A stretch of DNA of 64,000 bases. Origin: Cupriavidus sp. WGlv3. GTDB taxonomy: Bacteria > Pseudomonadota > Gammaproteobacteria > Burkholderiales > Burkholderiaceae. A model generated the notes under the pieces. That model did no database searches, was not told where the DNA came from, and was given only the letters and a program-made list of their open reading frames with translations. The stretch lies in the NCBI RefSeq assembly GCF_023952475.1, contig NZ_JALHRX010000002.1, positions 1-64,000 of the forward strand. The letters run 5' to 3'. The translations under genes were made by a program, and so were the position numbers. Below are positions 44,257-52,508 of this stretch, one piece after another (position 1 is the first letter of the stretch; the number at the start of each line of letters is the position of its first letter).

Positions 44257-44858
44257 GATTGCCACCCTTGTGGAGCGCCGGCCGGCGGAGCTGGTCGTAC
44301 AAGGCCTGCCTCGATTTGCGTCAACTCTGCCAGGGCATCAGCGTCTTCCGCCGGATCCAAGTCAACTTGAAGGAACCCCTTCCACTGGCTGTTTCGCCGA
44401 TGTGCCCACAAACTGTACCAGTAGGCGGAAAGGGTTACCAGATTCCGCCCCGGCAGCGTAGTTTCCACCCAATAGCCATCTACGAGGAATGTCTTCTTGA
44501 CCCCATCGTGATCCGCGAGATCGCCGGGAAATTTCTGACCGAGGTCTCCGTCCGGGTCATCCAGAAAGCTGACCACGTCGACATCCCCCGGATTTCTCGC
44601 CTCGAGAACCTCAACGTTCTCACTAAAACTTCCATCCACCCATTGAAATCCCAATGTAATTCCCGCTCTGTGCAATGTGGCACGGAAGCCCAGAAAGCCG
44701 CGCAATATCTTGCAACGCTGCCAGGAGGTTGCAAACCTGACCACGAAAGATAAGAGAGAGACTTCATATGGCGATCTATCCTGGCTCACAGGGTCCACAT
44801 CGTTGACAGGTGGAAGCACCTGCATCGCATTCCACGCAGGGATAGGAACTTGGCTCAT
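44253..44858 (-). CDS. nucleotidyltransferase-like protein (DUF6932-like)
   Basis: The 201-residue protein has a short proline-rich start (VPIPAWNAMQVLPP), then a helix and the pattern WVDGSFSENVE...NPGDVDVVSFL. The GS followed about 14 residues later by D-x-D is the metal-binding signature of the pol-beta nucleotidyltransferase fold (MNT/HEPN-like toxin or antitoxin modules, DUF6932). It could transfer NMP to a partner or tRNA. It overlaps the next gene by 4 nt. The ATG at 44858 was chosen over a codon 36 nt upstream because the conserved start VLPP is close; no clear Shine-Dalgarno is present at either. Confidence 0.6.
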   Translation of the reverse strand: MSQVPIPAWNAMQVLPPVNDVDPVSQDRSPYEVSLLSFVVRFATSWQRCKILRGFLGFRATLHRAGITLGFQWVDGSFSENVEVLEARNPGDVDVVSFLDDPDGDLGQKFPGDLADHDGVKKTFLVDGYWVETTLPGRNLVTLSAYWYSLWAHRRNSQWKGFLQVDLDPAEDADALAELTQIEAGLVRPAPPAGAPQGWQS

Positions 44859-44996
44859 ATAGGAGTTTGCTCGACTTGGGCCACCGCGATCCATCGGCCT
44901 GAGAAGTTTTGCACAGGGTCGGCACCCAACGCGACGCTATATAGGAAGGTGAACCCTCGCGTGCAAGCGGCGTTTGAAGAGCGGCAGTCCAACTTT

Positions 44997-45345
44997 GCCT
45001 GCGGACTCAATCGACCTGTACCATCCCGAAGCCCGCTTCGCAACATCCTCAAAGAAAATTTGCGAATCGTCTGATCGCCATCCCCCGCCCAAAAGGCAAA
45101 ACGAAGCCCATCACCGAAAAAACGGTGATCGGGCGTCGCAACCCGCTATTCTCTCTGATGGATGGTCGCTCATGCGACCATCTCCAAACGCACGCGCGCG
45201 TCGCTTCACTATGGCGGGCCGGGCGGGGCAGCCGATAAGGCTGGCCGGTGTTCATCAGAGAGCCGGTATTGCGACCCCCGCTGTCAGGCCCGCCACCCTC
45301 TACAGTTTGCATCGGGCGGATCTCCAGCCCTTCTTCAGGAGAACG
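44997..45345 (+). repeat. dispersed structured leader repeat, copy A
   Basis: About 340 bp share roughly 80 percent identity with 56177-56510 by eye. Conserved parts are TTGCGAATCGTCT, a hairpin ATCACCG-AAAAAA-CGGTGAT (45110-45129), a second hairpin with perfect 9-bp arms GATGGTCGC/GCGACCATC (45161-45182), the peptide frame ARARRFTMAGRAGQP, and the end AGGAGAACGC. The peptide part resembles Ash/Icd-like leader frames of phage and mobile DNA. Here the gene that should follow is replaced by a LysR fragment. Confidence 0.7.
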
Positions 45346-45426
45346 CCCTTCCTGCTGCGCGAACCCGGCTCGGGCACCCGCACCGTCGCCGAATACATGT
45401 TCCGCGACCACCTGTTCACGCCGGAT
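45346..45426 (+). pseudogene. LysR-type regulator fragment
   Basis: The frame reads PFLLREPGSGTRTVAEYMFR then DHLFTPD. This is the highly conserved REPGSGTR loop of the LysR substrate-binding domain (CbbR-like). It lacks a DNA-binding domain and everything after about 27 residues. It is fused head-on to the end of leader repeat A and is followed directly by a YciI-like frame, so it is a leftover of recombination. Confidence 0.65.
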
Positions 45427-45445
45427 CTCGTTTCCCGCAACGGCG

Positions 45446-45751
45446 ATGAAAGTTCCGGCCGAGGAGCTTGCCGCCGTGGGCGAAGCTGCGCGCGAGGTCA
45501 TACGCGAGGCGAAGGCTGCAGGCGTGTATGTGTTCGGGGGTGGTATCAACGCGGATGCCGCACCGCTCATGGTCGCCTCGGACGGCACGTTCACAAACGA
45601 AACCTATCCCCAGACGAAGGAGTTCGACGGGGGCTCTTGTGTCCTGCAGCTCCCATCGCGCGAAGCCGCTATCCTGTGGGCAGGGAAGATCGCCAAAGCT
45701 TGCCGCTGCTCGCAGGAACTACGGGAGTTTGGGGAGGATCCGGAGAGTTGA
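45446..45751 (+). pseudogene. YciI/DGPF-family protein, N-terminally truncated
   Basis: The frame from the ATG at 45446 encodes 101 residues (VPAEELAAVGEAAREVIREA, VYVFGGGINADAAPLM, QTKEFDGGSCVLQLPSREAA), the YciI-related/DGPF fold. The first beta strand (MKYM-LIS type) is missing; similarity seems to begin in the preceding codons LISFPATA without a start. It ends at 45751. A full-length protein of this family is encoded at 47001-47315 and is not closely similar. Probably non-functional or expressed as a short form. Confidence 0.55.
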
Positions 45752-45993
45752 TGCGCGGGGTTCGTCCCACGGCGATCAATGACCGCACTCCAGCAGCCAC
45801 TTTTCTTCATCGCCACGCACTTCAGAAAGAACGGCAGTGATGCCGACCGGCGCCCTTCCTTTGGCACAGATGCTCCTGTAACGGGCTCAAGGCGCATGGT
45901 CAGCAACGCTCCGCCATCAAAAATGCTGTCCGGTTTACGTTGAACGCTGCATCTACCCAGATACATGGATTGCCCCTCCGCGCATCGAGGAAA
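45752..45993. other. 242-bp gap with no confident gene
   Basis: A minus-strand frame begins at 45966 with a strong GGAGGGG six nt before its ATG and reads MYLGRCSVQRKPDSIFDGG, 27 nt after the last DUF202 gene. After about 65 residues it runs antisense to the YciI remnant, so it may be a truncated last gene of the hydroquinone operon. I do not recognise the product. Confidence 0.3.
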
Positions 45994-46305
45994 CTAAGCA
46001 AGCATCTGAAGAATGCTCAGAATCTCCGCTGTACATGCAAGCCACACAGCCCCCACAAGCAAAGTGATTACCGCCACATGAGGTGCTGATGGGGATGCTG
46101 CCAGTAGCAGGGCGCGGCTTCTGTGCGAACCCACAGTGAACAACACCAAGGCAGCAAAAAACACTAGAAGAGCAACCGTCCATGCCAGCGGTGACCGAGC
46201 CTCTGCCGCTGAGCGGACCAGCAGCGAACCATTGACGAGCATGGTTAACGCCGTACGGTACCAGGCGAGCGCCGTGCGCTCAGGTTGCACTCCGGGATCG
46301 CGCAT
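45994..46305 (-). CDS. DUF202 membrane protein (second of a pair)
   Basis: The 103-residue protein starts RDPGVQPERTALAWYRTAL, the conserved DUF202 signature. Three membrane helices follow (about residues 21-33, 40-57 and 75-95). It is related to YidG of E. coli. The ATG overlaps the stop of the upstream DUF202 gene by one base (TGATG), as in yidH-yidG pairs. Function is unknown. It is the last clear gene of the hydroquinone operon. Confidence 0.85.
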   Translation of the reverse strand: MRDPGVQPERTALAWYRTALTMLVNGSLLVRSAAEARSPLAWTVALLVFFAALVLFTVGSHRSRALLLAASPSAPHVAVITLLVGAVWLACTAEILSILQMLA

Positions 46306-46664
46306 CACTGGAACTTCAGCAAGAGCCCGAGAGAGAGAACCAGCGCAACGCAAACGAGCACGACACTCAGCAATGGAATGCCACCTGACGCCGGCAACGG
46401 GCCGGCCTCGCGCATGGCAATCTCGTTGCGCTTCCAGCGGGAATACGCAAGACCGGCGATCACAGCTCCCAGCATTGACAACGCCAGCGCAACCCCTGCC
46501 AGCAGAGACTTCGGTTCTACGTGCCCGGCAAACTGATCGAGCAGGACACCCCCGGCAAGGATCGCGAGTGCGGTTCTGATCCACGCGAGGAACGTGCGCT
46601 CGTTCGCAAGCGAGAACCGATAGTCGGGCTCATTTCCATGCTCCTGCCATTTCGGTCGGGTCAT
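46305..46664 (-). CDS. DUF202 (YidH-like) membrane protein
   Basis: The 119-residue protein has FSLANERTFLAWIRTALAIL, the YidH signature of DUF202, and three membrane helices (about 29-45, 53-72 and 94-115). The ATG at 46664 overlaps the stop of the Rieske gene (ATGA). In E. coli yidH and yidG are adjacent, and the same order is kept here. Its presence within a catabolic operon is unusual. Function unknown. Confidence 0.87.
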   Translation of the reverse strand: MTRPKWQEHGNEPDYRFSLANERTFLAWIRTALAILAGGVLLDQFAGHVEPKSLLAGVALALSMLGAVIAGLAYSRWKRNEIAMREAGPLPASGGIPLLSVVLVCVALVLSLGLLLKFQ

Positions 46665-46996
46665 CTTGCGTCGCTTGACTGGCACAGACACACCTGACCC
46701 TCGATGATCTCCACCTCCAGCGGTGAGAGCGTCGCATCGCGGCACGGACCTTCGATACAGACCCCGTCGGTAAAGCGGAACAGCGCGGAATGATGAGCGC
46801 ACATCAGCACCTCCGCGTCATAGGTGCAGATTGTGCCCGGTTCGAAGTCCAGCGGAATGGAGAAGTGGGGGCATCGATTGATGTAGGCCCAGACCTGTTG
46901 CCCGCGCCGGACCACTATGATTCCCGGGTCGCGGTTGATCACGCGAGCGCCGCCGTCGGGCACGGCATCGAGATGGCAGAGCATGGCGGTATCCAT
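46661..46996 (-). CDS. Rieske [2Fe-2S] protein
   Basis: The 111-residue protein has the complete Rieske cluster ligands: Cys and His in INRCPHFSIPL and Cys and His in LMCAHHSALF. This is the size of a Rieske ferredoxin or NirD-like subunit. It starts 4 nt after the YciI stop, so it is in the operon. It could be an electron carrier for an oxygenase encoded elsewhere, or a redox partner for repair of the iron in the dioxygenases encoded upstream. The window has no Rieske-type oxygenase. Confidence 0.85.
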   Translation of the reverse strand: MDTAMLCHLDAVPDGGARVINRDPGIIVVRRGQQVWAYINRCPHFSIPLDFEPGTICTYDAEVLMCAHHSALFRFTDGVCIEGPCRDATLSPLEVEIIEGQVCLCQSSDAR

Positions 46997-47000
46997 AGCC

Positions 47001-47315
47001 TCATATTCCGCGTTCGGGATTGCCCAGGCTCCAGTCCCACGGACGTATCTCCACACGTTCGAAGATGCCGGCGTGCATGTAGGGATCATCACTGACAAAT
47101 CGTTGGACGTCGTCGATGTGCTCGGCCTCGATGACCAGCAGTGTGCCATTCATCGTGTCGGCCCGAGCGTCCAGCATCGGGCCGCCCAGCCGCACGGACA
47201 CGCTTTGCCCGGCAGCGGCGTTGCGCAGATATGCGCGATGGGAGGGGCGCACGCGCTCGCGCACGGCCAGCATGCCTGGCTTGTCGGTGGCGAAGATGAC
47301 ATAGAAGCGGGACAT
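47001..47315 (-). CDS. YciI-family protein
   Basis: The 104-residue protein starts SRFYVIFATDKPGMLAVRER then RPSHRAYLRN, and has VRLGGPMLDARADTMNGTLL and FVSDDPYMHAGIFERVEIRPW. This is the YciI fold, related to muconolactone isomerase. Relatives in aromatic operons act as dehydrohalogenases or lactone-handling enzymes. The conserved active-site His of the family is in PSHRAYL. It lies 5 nt after the hydroxyquinol dioxygenase gene. A role in isomerising or hydrolysing a lactone side product is reasonable but not shown. Confidence 0.85.
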   Translation of the reverse strand: MSRFYVIFATDKPGMLAVRERVRPSHRAYLRNAAAGQSVSVRLGGPMLDARADTMNGTLLVIEAEHIDDVQRFVSDDPYMHAGIFERVEIRPWDWSLGNPERGI

Positions 47316-47320
47316 GACGA

Positions 47321-48208
47321 TCAGCGTTGCGAGGTCGGGTCAAGGACGAAGTCGTAGCGCGCTTCCCGGAACGGACCTTCGAAGCCGAAGCGCCGCGCCA
47401 ACGGATGGTCGGTGGGGTGTTCCTCCTCGTAGGCCACCTGCAGGGATTCCTTGACCCCGAACACCGCATCCGAGTCCAGATACGGATCTCCCTGATTGAA
47501 CAGATGCGTGACCAACCTGCGATGGCCGGGCGCGTCGATCATGAAATGCAGGTGGGCCGGCCGCCACGGATGGCGCCTGGTGGCGGAGAGCATGCGACCG
47601 ACCGGTCCGTCGGTCGGGATCGGGTAGCTCACCGGCATGATGGTGCGGATAGCGTAGTAACCCTCATCGTCGGTACGGTAGCGGCCGCGCAGATTGCCCG
47701 TGGGCTGAGCGGTGTCCTGGCCGGAATACATGCCGTTTTCCGCGCTCTGCCAGATGTCGAGCACGGCGTTGCGCAGCGGGGTGCCGTCGGCGGAAAACAC
47801 GCGGCCGTGGACCAGTGCCGGCGTGCCGGGCGTGACAGCCATGTTCTCGCCAGAGGCGCGGTCGGGCATGCCGGCAATGTAGAACGGGCCAAAAACGGTG
47901 GTGTCGGTGGCGCCAGTGGACTGGCGATGGTTGATCGCATCGACGAGCATCGACACACCCAGCGTATCCGACAACAGGATGTATTCCTGACGCACCAGTC
48001 CGTCGCACATCTTGCCGGTGTCGGTCAGGAACTGTATGGCGGCGAACCACTCCGCCTCCGTCGGCTCGAATTCGCGAACGTAGGCGTGCAAGTGGCGAAC
48101 CAGCCCTTGCATCAGCGCGCGCAGGCGGGGGTCGGGAGTGTCGGCGAAGCGGGCGACGACCTGTTCGGTCAGCGCGGCTTCGGCGGCGGCGTGGGAGGCT
48201 GCCTCCAT
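47321..48208 (-). CDS. hydroxyquinol 1,2-dioxygenase (intradiol)
   Basis: The 295-residue protein has the intradiol dioxygenase N-domain (ALMQGLVRHLHAYVREFEPT) and catalytic beta domain. The iron ligands are Tyr in VFGPFYIAG, Tyr in GRYRTDDEGYY/PVSYPIPTDG, and His, His in RPAHLHFMIDAPGHRR. The sequence style is that of hydroxyquinol rather than catechol dioxygenases. It opens 1,2,4-trihydroxybenzene to maleylacetate. AAAGGAAAG precedes the ATG at 48208. It sits between the maleylacetate reductase and YciI genes, so its product feeds the next enzyme directly. Confidence 0.87.
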   Translation of the reverse strand: MEAASHAAAEAALTEQVVARFADTPDPRLRALMQGLVRHLHAYVREFEPTEAEWFAAIQFLTDTGKMCDGLVRQEYILLSDTLGVSMLVDAINHRQSTGATDTTVFGPFYIAGMPDRASGENMAVTPGTPALVHGRVFSADGTPLRNAVLDIWQSAENGMYSGQDTAQPTGNLRGRYRTDDEGYYAIRTIMPVSYPIPTDGPVGRMLSATRRHPWRPAHLHFMIDAPGHRRLVTHLFNQGDPYLDSDAVFGVKESLQVAYEEEHPTDHPLARRFGFEGPFREARYDFVLDPTSQR

Positions 48209-48238
48209 GATGTCTTTCCTTTCTCGTGGTTGCCGCAT

Positions 48239-49306
48239 TCAGACCGGGCTTTCGCCGCGCCAGGCGCGTCCGAGCAGCGCCCGAACGGCCTCGCGCTCTA
48301 CGGGCCTGGGGTTGTAGTACGGATTGGTGCAGGCCAGCGTGGCGGCCTCATCCAGTCCTTCCTCGGGCATCCCGATGGCCGACAGCGCCGTGGCAATGCC
48401 CAGCGATTGGTTCAACCGGAACAGCAACTGGCCGGCGTCCTGCGCCCGTTCGCCACCCAGTGCCCGCGCCACGCGTTCCAGCGCACGCGGCGCGGCGGCG
48501 TAGTTGTAGTGAGCGGTATGCGGCAGCATGGCGGCGTGCGTCTGTGCATGCGGCAGGTTGAACGTGCCTCCCAGCGTATGGCAGAGCTTGTGATGGATCG
48601 CCATGCCGACCGTGCCCAGGCAGACGCCTGCCAGCCACGCGCCGTACAGGGCGCGGCCGCGTGCGTCGATGTCGTCTGGCCGTTGCGCCACGGCAGGCAG
48701 CGACCCAGCCAGGGCGCGGATCGACTCCTCGGCCATCAGGCTGACGATCGGGTTGGCGTCTTCGGCGTACATCGCCTCCACCGCATGTGCCATCGCGTTT
48801 ATGCCGGAGGCGGCGGAGATCTCGGCCGGCAAGGTCAGCGTCAATTGGGGATCGTAGACCACGGTGCGCGGCAACACGCGCTGGTCGCGGCCGGTCTTCT
48901 TCAGGCGCCCTTCTGTCAGGCCGTAGATCGGCGTGACTTCCGACCCGGCGTAGGTGGTCGGCACGGCGATGATGGGCTGCCCCGAAACGAGAGCAATGGC
49001 CTTGCCGAGTCCGATGGTGGAGCCACCGCCGACCGCCACGTAGCAGTCGGCACCCAGCCGCGCGGACTCGTCCCGGGCGGCTAGCGCCACCTCGGCCGGC
49101 ACGTGCATCACCGCCTGGCTATAGACGCCCGCCGAGCACTCTCCCAGCAGCGCCGCCACGCGCTCGCCGAGCGGACGCTGCTCCGGCGTGGTGAGCACCA
49201 GGGCGCGCCGCGCGCCGAGTCGCTTCACCTCGTCGGGCAGCGCCACCAACCGGCCCGGCCCGAAGACCACCCGCGACGGTGTGGCCTGGTAGACAAACGA
49301 TTCCAT
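48239..49306 (-). CDS. maleylacetate reductase
   Basis: The 355-residue protein of the iron-type alcohol dehydrogenase family has VVFGPGRLVALPDEVKRLGA, the nucleotide loop GGGSTIGLGKAIAL and AVPTTYAGSEVTPIYGLTEG, all typical of maleylacetate reductases. It reduces maleylacetate to 3-oxoadipate with NAD(P)H. Both the hydroquinone and the hydroxyquinol branches meet at this substrate. GGAGG and a G run precede the ATG at 49306. It follows the aldehyde dehydrogenase gene by 33 nt. Confidence 0.9.
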   Translation of the reverse strand: MESFVYQATPSRVVFGPGRLVALPDEVKRLGARRALVLTTPEQRPLGERVAALLGECSAGVYSQAVMHVPAEVALAARDESARLGADCYVAVGGGSTIGLGKAIALVSGQPIIAVPTTYAGSEVTPIYGLTEGRLKKTGRDQRVLPRTVVYDPQLTLTLPAEISAASGINAMAHAVEAMYAEDANPIVSLMAEESIRALAGSLPAVAQRPDDIDARGRALYGAWLAGVCLGTVGMAIHHKLCHTLGGTFNLPHAQTHAAMLPHTAHYNYAAAPRALERVARALGGERAQDAGQLLFRLNQSLGIATALSAIGMPEEGLDEAATLACTNPYYNPRPVEREAVRALLGRAWRGESPV

Positions 49307-49339
49307 CCCCCCTCCTGACTCGTTGACCCGCCGATTGCC

Positions 49340-50803
49340 TCAGCGCTTGAAATGCGGCGCTATCGTGGCGTCCACATTGACCCATACCGACCGCGCTTCA
49401 GTGTAGTCGTGCATGGCCTCGAAGCCCATCTCGCGACCGTAGCCGGACTGGCCCAGCCCGCCGAACGGGCTGCCGGGGTTCACCCGCTTGTAGCAGTTGA
49501 TCCAGCACATGCCGGCGTGGATGTCGTTGGCCATCTTGTGGGCGCGGCTCAGGTCGCGCGTCCACAGGCCGCTGCCGAGGCCATACTCGGTGGCATTGGC
49601 GATGGCCAGCGCCTCCTCGTCGCTGCCGAAGCGCAGTACGGTGACAAAGGGACCGAACACTTCCTCCTGCGCCACGCGGTCGTGCGGCCTGGCCTCGACG
49701 ATGGTCGGCTCGACGTAAAAACCCTTCTCCAGCCCCGCCAGCGCTGGCGCCCGGCCTCCGGTCAGCACACGGCCTCCCTGCTCCCGCGCCACACCGGTAT
49801 AGGACAGGACTTTGTCGCGATGCTGCGCCGACGTCAGCGGTCCCATCTCCGTATCCGGGTCGAGCGGATTGCCCAGCCGGATCGACGCCGCCAGTTTGCT
49901 GAAGCGGTCGAGGAATTCGTCGGCGATGCGTTCATGCAGCACCAGCCTCGAGCCCGCGATGCACGCCTGCCCCTGGTTGTGGAAGATCGCCCAGGCGGCG
50001 CCGTTGATGGCCGCGTCCAGGTTAGCATCCTCGAACACGATGTTGGCACCCTTGCCGCCCAGTTCGAGCTGCACGCGCTTCAGGTTGCCCTTCGACGCCT
50101 CCACGATACGCCGGCCCGTGGCAGTCGAGCCGGTGAAGGCAATCTTGCCGACCCCCGGATGCTCGGCCAGCCGCTGGCCCGCCGTGTTGCCATAACCCGG
50201 CACCATGTTGACAACGCCCGCCGGAAAACCCACTTCGGCCATCAGCTCGGCAATCCGCAGCGACGACAGCGGCGTCAGCTCGGACGGCTTGATCACCACG
50301 GTATTGCCCGCCGCCAGCGCCGGGCCCATCTTCCAGCTCGTGAACATCAGCGGAAAGTTCCACGGCACGATCTGGCCGACCACGCCGATGGCGGAGCGCT
50401 GCACGTAGTTGAGGAAGCCGGTCTCCACCGGGATGACGGAGCCCTGCAGCTTGTCGGCCATGCCACCGAAGTAGCGGAAGCAGCCGGCAGTGCGCGGCAC
50501 GTCGAGTGCGCGGGAGTCGCGAATCGGATGCCCGGTATCGAGCGATTCGAGCTGCGCCAGTTCCTCGGTGTGCGCTTCGATGGCGTCGGCCAGCTTCAGC
50601 AGCAGGCGCCCGCGCTCGGCGGCGGCCATGCGGGACCAGGCGGGGAACGCGCGAGCGGCGGCCTCGACGGCGAGATCCACATCAGCCGCCTCGGCAGCGG
50701 CGATCGAGGTAATGAGGCTGGCGTCGTGCGGATTCAGGACATCGATGGTGCCGCCGGCCAGCGCGTCGACGAAGCGGCCATTGATGAAGAGCTTGTTCTG
50801 CAT
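49340..50803 (-). CDS. 4-hydroxymuconic semialdehyde dehydrogenase (ALDH family)
   Basis: The 487-residue aldehyde dehydrogenase has IVPWNFPLMF, FTGSTATGRR, the catalytic Glu in LELGGKGANIVFED and the catalytic Cys in HNQGQACIAGSRL. In this gene order (after hapCD and before maleylacetate reductase) the expected substrate is 4-hydroxymuconic semialdehyde from hydroquinone cleavage, oxidised to maleylacetate; this is HapE or PnpE in studied strains. The start at 50803 gives the usual MQNKLFINGRFVD; a codon 15 nt upstream is also possible. Neither has a good ribosome site. Confidence 0.88.
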   Translation of the reverse strand: MQNKLFINGRFVDALAGGTIDVLNPHDASLITSIAAAEAADVDLAVEAAARAFPAWSRMAAAERGRLLLKLADAIEAHTEELAQLESLDTGHPIRDSRALDVPRTAGCFRYFGGMADKLQGSVIPVETGFLNYVQRSAIGVVGQIVPWNFPLMFTSWKMGPALAAGNTVVIKPSELTPLSSLRIAELMAEVGFPAGVVNMVPGYGNTAGQRLAEHPGVGKIAFTGSTATGRRIVEASKGNLKRVQLELGGKGANIVFEDANLDAAINGAAWAIFHNQGQACIAGSRLVLHERIADEFLDRFSKLAASIRLGNPLDPDTEMGPLTSAQHRDKVLSYTGVAREQGGRVLTGGRAPALAGLEKGFYVEPTIVEARPHDRVAQEEVFGPFVTVLRFGSDEEALAIANATEYGLGSGLWTRDLSRAHKMANDIHAGMCWINCYKRVNPGSPFGGLGQSGYGREMGFEAMHDYTEARSVWVNVDATIAPHFKR

Positions 50804-50845
50804 GATGCGATATTCCATGAGTGCTTTAAGGCAAGGCGCGGACGG

Positions 50846-51871
50846 TCAGAACTCCACCGGATATGGCTTCAGTTCCCCGCTCTCGTACCGCTTCGGCAGG
50901 TTCGGTGTGGCGTTCTCCCACACCAGCAGCATCGAGCGCTTGGTCGAGTATCCCTGGTGGCGGATGTCGGCAGGCATCGCGCAGATGTCGCCGGCACGCA
51001 TGGTGATGCGGGCGCGAGGCGAGCCGGTGTTCTTGTCGCCGATGTCCCATACGATCTCGTCGGACAGTTGCAGGAACCACTCCACGCGATCGTTGCCATG
51101 GAAGACCGGCAGGATAAATTCCTCCGTGGTGGGGCAGAACAGGCTCTGGCCGCAGACCGACGTGACCGACGGGTTCCACGTCACGTCGGAGCGCGACAGG
51201 TACTTGAACAGGTTGAACGCGTGAAGCTGGCCTTCAAAGCAGGGTTCGACGTGGACAGCGGGCTCGTCCTGCGCGACATCAAGGAAAGCGCGATTGACGG
51301 GCAAGTCGTCGCGCAGCGGGGAGTCGTCCGGCAGCCCAGGCATGCGGCGCGTGGCGATGCGTGTGCGCTCGATGGCGGCGGCGTTGTCGCCGTGCTTGTG
51401 GCCAAAGGCGCTGCCGGTTTCCTCGGGGGCGGCGAACGGATCGAAGCCTTCGTTGGTCCAGTCGTGCAGAATGGCCTTGAAGGTGGCCATGATGACCGGG
51501 GTGTCGAAAGTCTCAGTGTAGTCGACGCCCGCGTCCTTCATCACGCCGTTGAAGGCGCCGGCGTACATGTCGACCTTGCCATAGTGGTTGCGGGTACCGA
51601 ACACGTGGTCGAAGTTGACCCAGCCGTAGAAGAAACCCCAGGCCACGTCGCGCATCATGGCGCGCAGGAAGGCGTCGGCGGGAATGGCGTGCGTACGGAA
51701 CTGGCCGTTGACGGGCCACTGGATGGTGGCAAAGTAGGCGTCGCGCGAGAAGCGGAAGGCGCCGAGGGTGAAGTCGCGATAGCCGGTGACGGGGTCGGGG
51801 GCGCCGGACTGGACTTTATCGGCGGCGAAGGTGGCGGCTTGGGGCTTGTCGGCGACGTCGAGCATGGCCAT
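50846..51871 (-). CDS. hapD: hydroquinone 1,2-dioxygenase large subunit
   Basis: The 341-residue protein matches the size (about 38 kDa) and style of the HapD/PnpD subunit. It has DFTLGAFRFSRDAYFATIQWP at the start, GWVNFDHVFGTRNHYGKVDM and EFILPVFHGNDRVEWFLQLSD with a cupin-like fold. With the small subunit it forms the two-component Fe(II) enzyme that opens hydroquinone to 4-hydroxymuconic semialdehyde. AGGAGACACACC precedes the ATG at 51871. The small subunit gene lies 50 nt upstream. Confidence 0.9.
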   Translation of the reverse strand: MAMLDVADKPQAATFAADKVQSGAPDPVTGYRDFTLGAFRFSRDAYFATIQWPVNGQFRTHAIPADAFLRAMMRDVAWGFFYGWVNFDHVFGTRNHYGKVDMYAGAFNGVMKDAGVDYTETFDTPVIMATFKAILHDWTNEGFDPFAAPEETGSAFGHKHGDNAAAIERTRIATRRMPGLPDDSPLRDDLPVNRAFLDVAQDEPAVHVEPCFEGQLHAFNLFKYLSRSDVTWNPSVTSVCGQSLFCPTTEEFILPVFHGNDRVEWFLQLSDEIVWDIGDKNTGSPRARITMRAGDICAMPADIRHQGYSTKRSMLLVWENATPNLPKRYESGELKPYPVEF

Positions 51872-51921
51872 GGTGTGTCTCCTGATTTCTTTGCTGAGGA
51901 TGTGGGACAAGTGCGGGGAGC

Positions 51922-52410
51922 TCATTTCAGGCAGATCTGCGCCCACTTCTGCACGGACAGCACACCGAGCTTCGACTGCACGAGCAGCGTGCACGGCTTG
52001 GTCGCGCTGAAGCGGTACGCGCAGCCAGCCGGCAGCAGGCTCTGGTGTCCCTTGCCCAGCACCACGTGGCCCATCTTGCGCCCAACGGGCTCGGCCAGCG
52101 CCGCGCCGTCCGCGGCGGCGGGAGCTGCATCCAGCTTGACGAAATCCACGCGCACCTCGCCATCCATCGAAATCACGAATTCATCGTGCGAGCAGGCGAA
52201 CCATGCCGACTGCCCTTGCGCACGCGCGGCTTCCACCACGTACTCCAGGTTCTTTCCGACCACCACGCGCTCGTACGGTACCGAGTTGGCGGCCACTTCA
52301 AAGACGTTGGAGAACACGTAGTGGCGGGCATCGCCCTGGGTCACTTCGATGCCGCCCTTGCGGTAGTTGTCGAGGGAACCGAATACGGTCCGGGACATGG
52401 ATGTCGTCAT
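51922..52410 (-). CDS. hapC: hydroquinone 1,2-dioxygenase small subunit
   Basis: The 162-residue protein matches HapC/PnpC in size (about 18 kDa). It has FGSLDNYRKGGIEVTQGDAR, SAWFACSHDEFVISMDG and GRKMGHVVLGKGHQSLLPAG, and a C-terminal cupin-type barrel. It is the partner of the large subunit next to it. GGAGACATCC lies before the ATG at 52410. It follows the Bug gene by 98 nt, a gap that holds a hexanucleotide repeat. Confidence 0.9.
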   Translation of the reverse strand: MTTSMSRTVFGSLDNYRKGGIEVTQGDARHYVFSNVFEVAANSVPYERVVVGKNLEYVVEAARAQGQSAWFACSHDEFVISMDGEVRVDFVKLDAAPAAADGAALAEPVGRKMGHVVLGKGHQSLLPAGCAYRFSATKPCTLLVQSKLGVLSVQKWAQICLK

Positions 52411-52458
52411 GGATGTCTCCTGAGTTGAGCGGGTACGCTGCCGGTGAATGCCGGTCGT

Positions 52459-52482
52459 GCGCTTGCGCTTGCGCTTGCGGTT
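52459..52482. repeat. hexanucleotide tandem repeat (GCGCTT)
   Basis: Three perfect and one imperfect GCGCTT units (the last is GCGGTT) are joined in tandem in the gap upstream of the small-subunit gene. The first unit lies about 50 nt before that gene's start. Confidence 0.7.
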
Positions 52483-52508
52483 GAGGTTGTCTGTGGCGAT
52501 GGCCGGGA

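Noticed and set aside
49352-52321. A 989-residue open frame on the plus strand
   Set aside because: It is antisense to the aldehyde dehydrogenase and hapCD genes and shows no recognisable domain.
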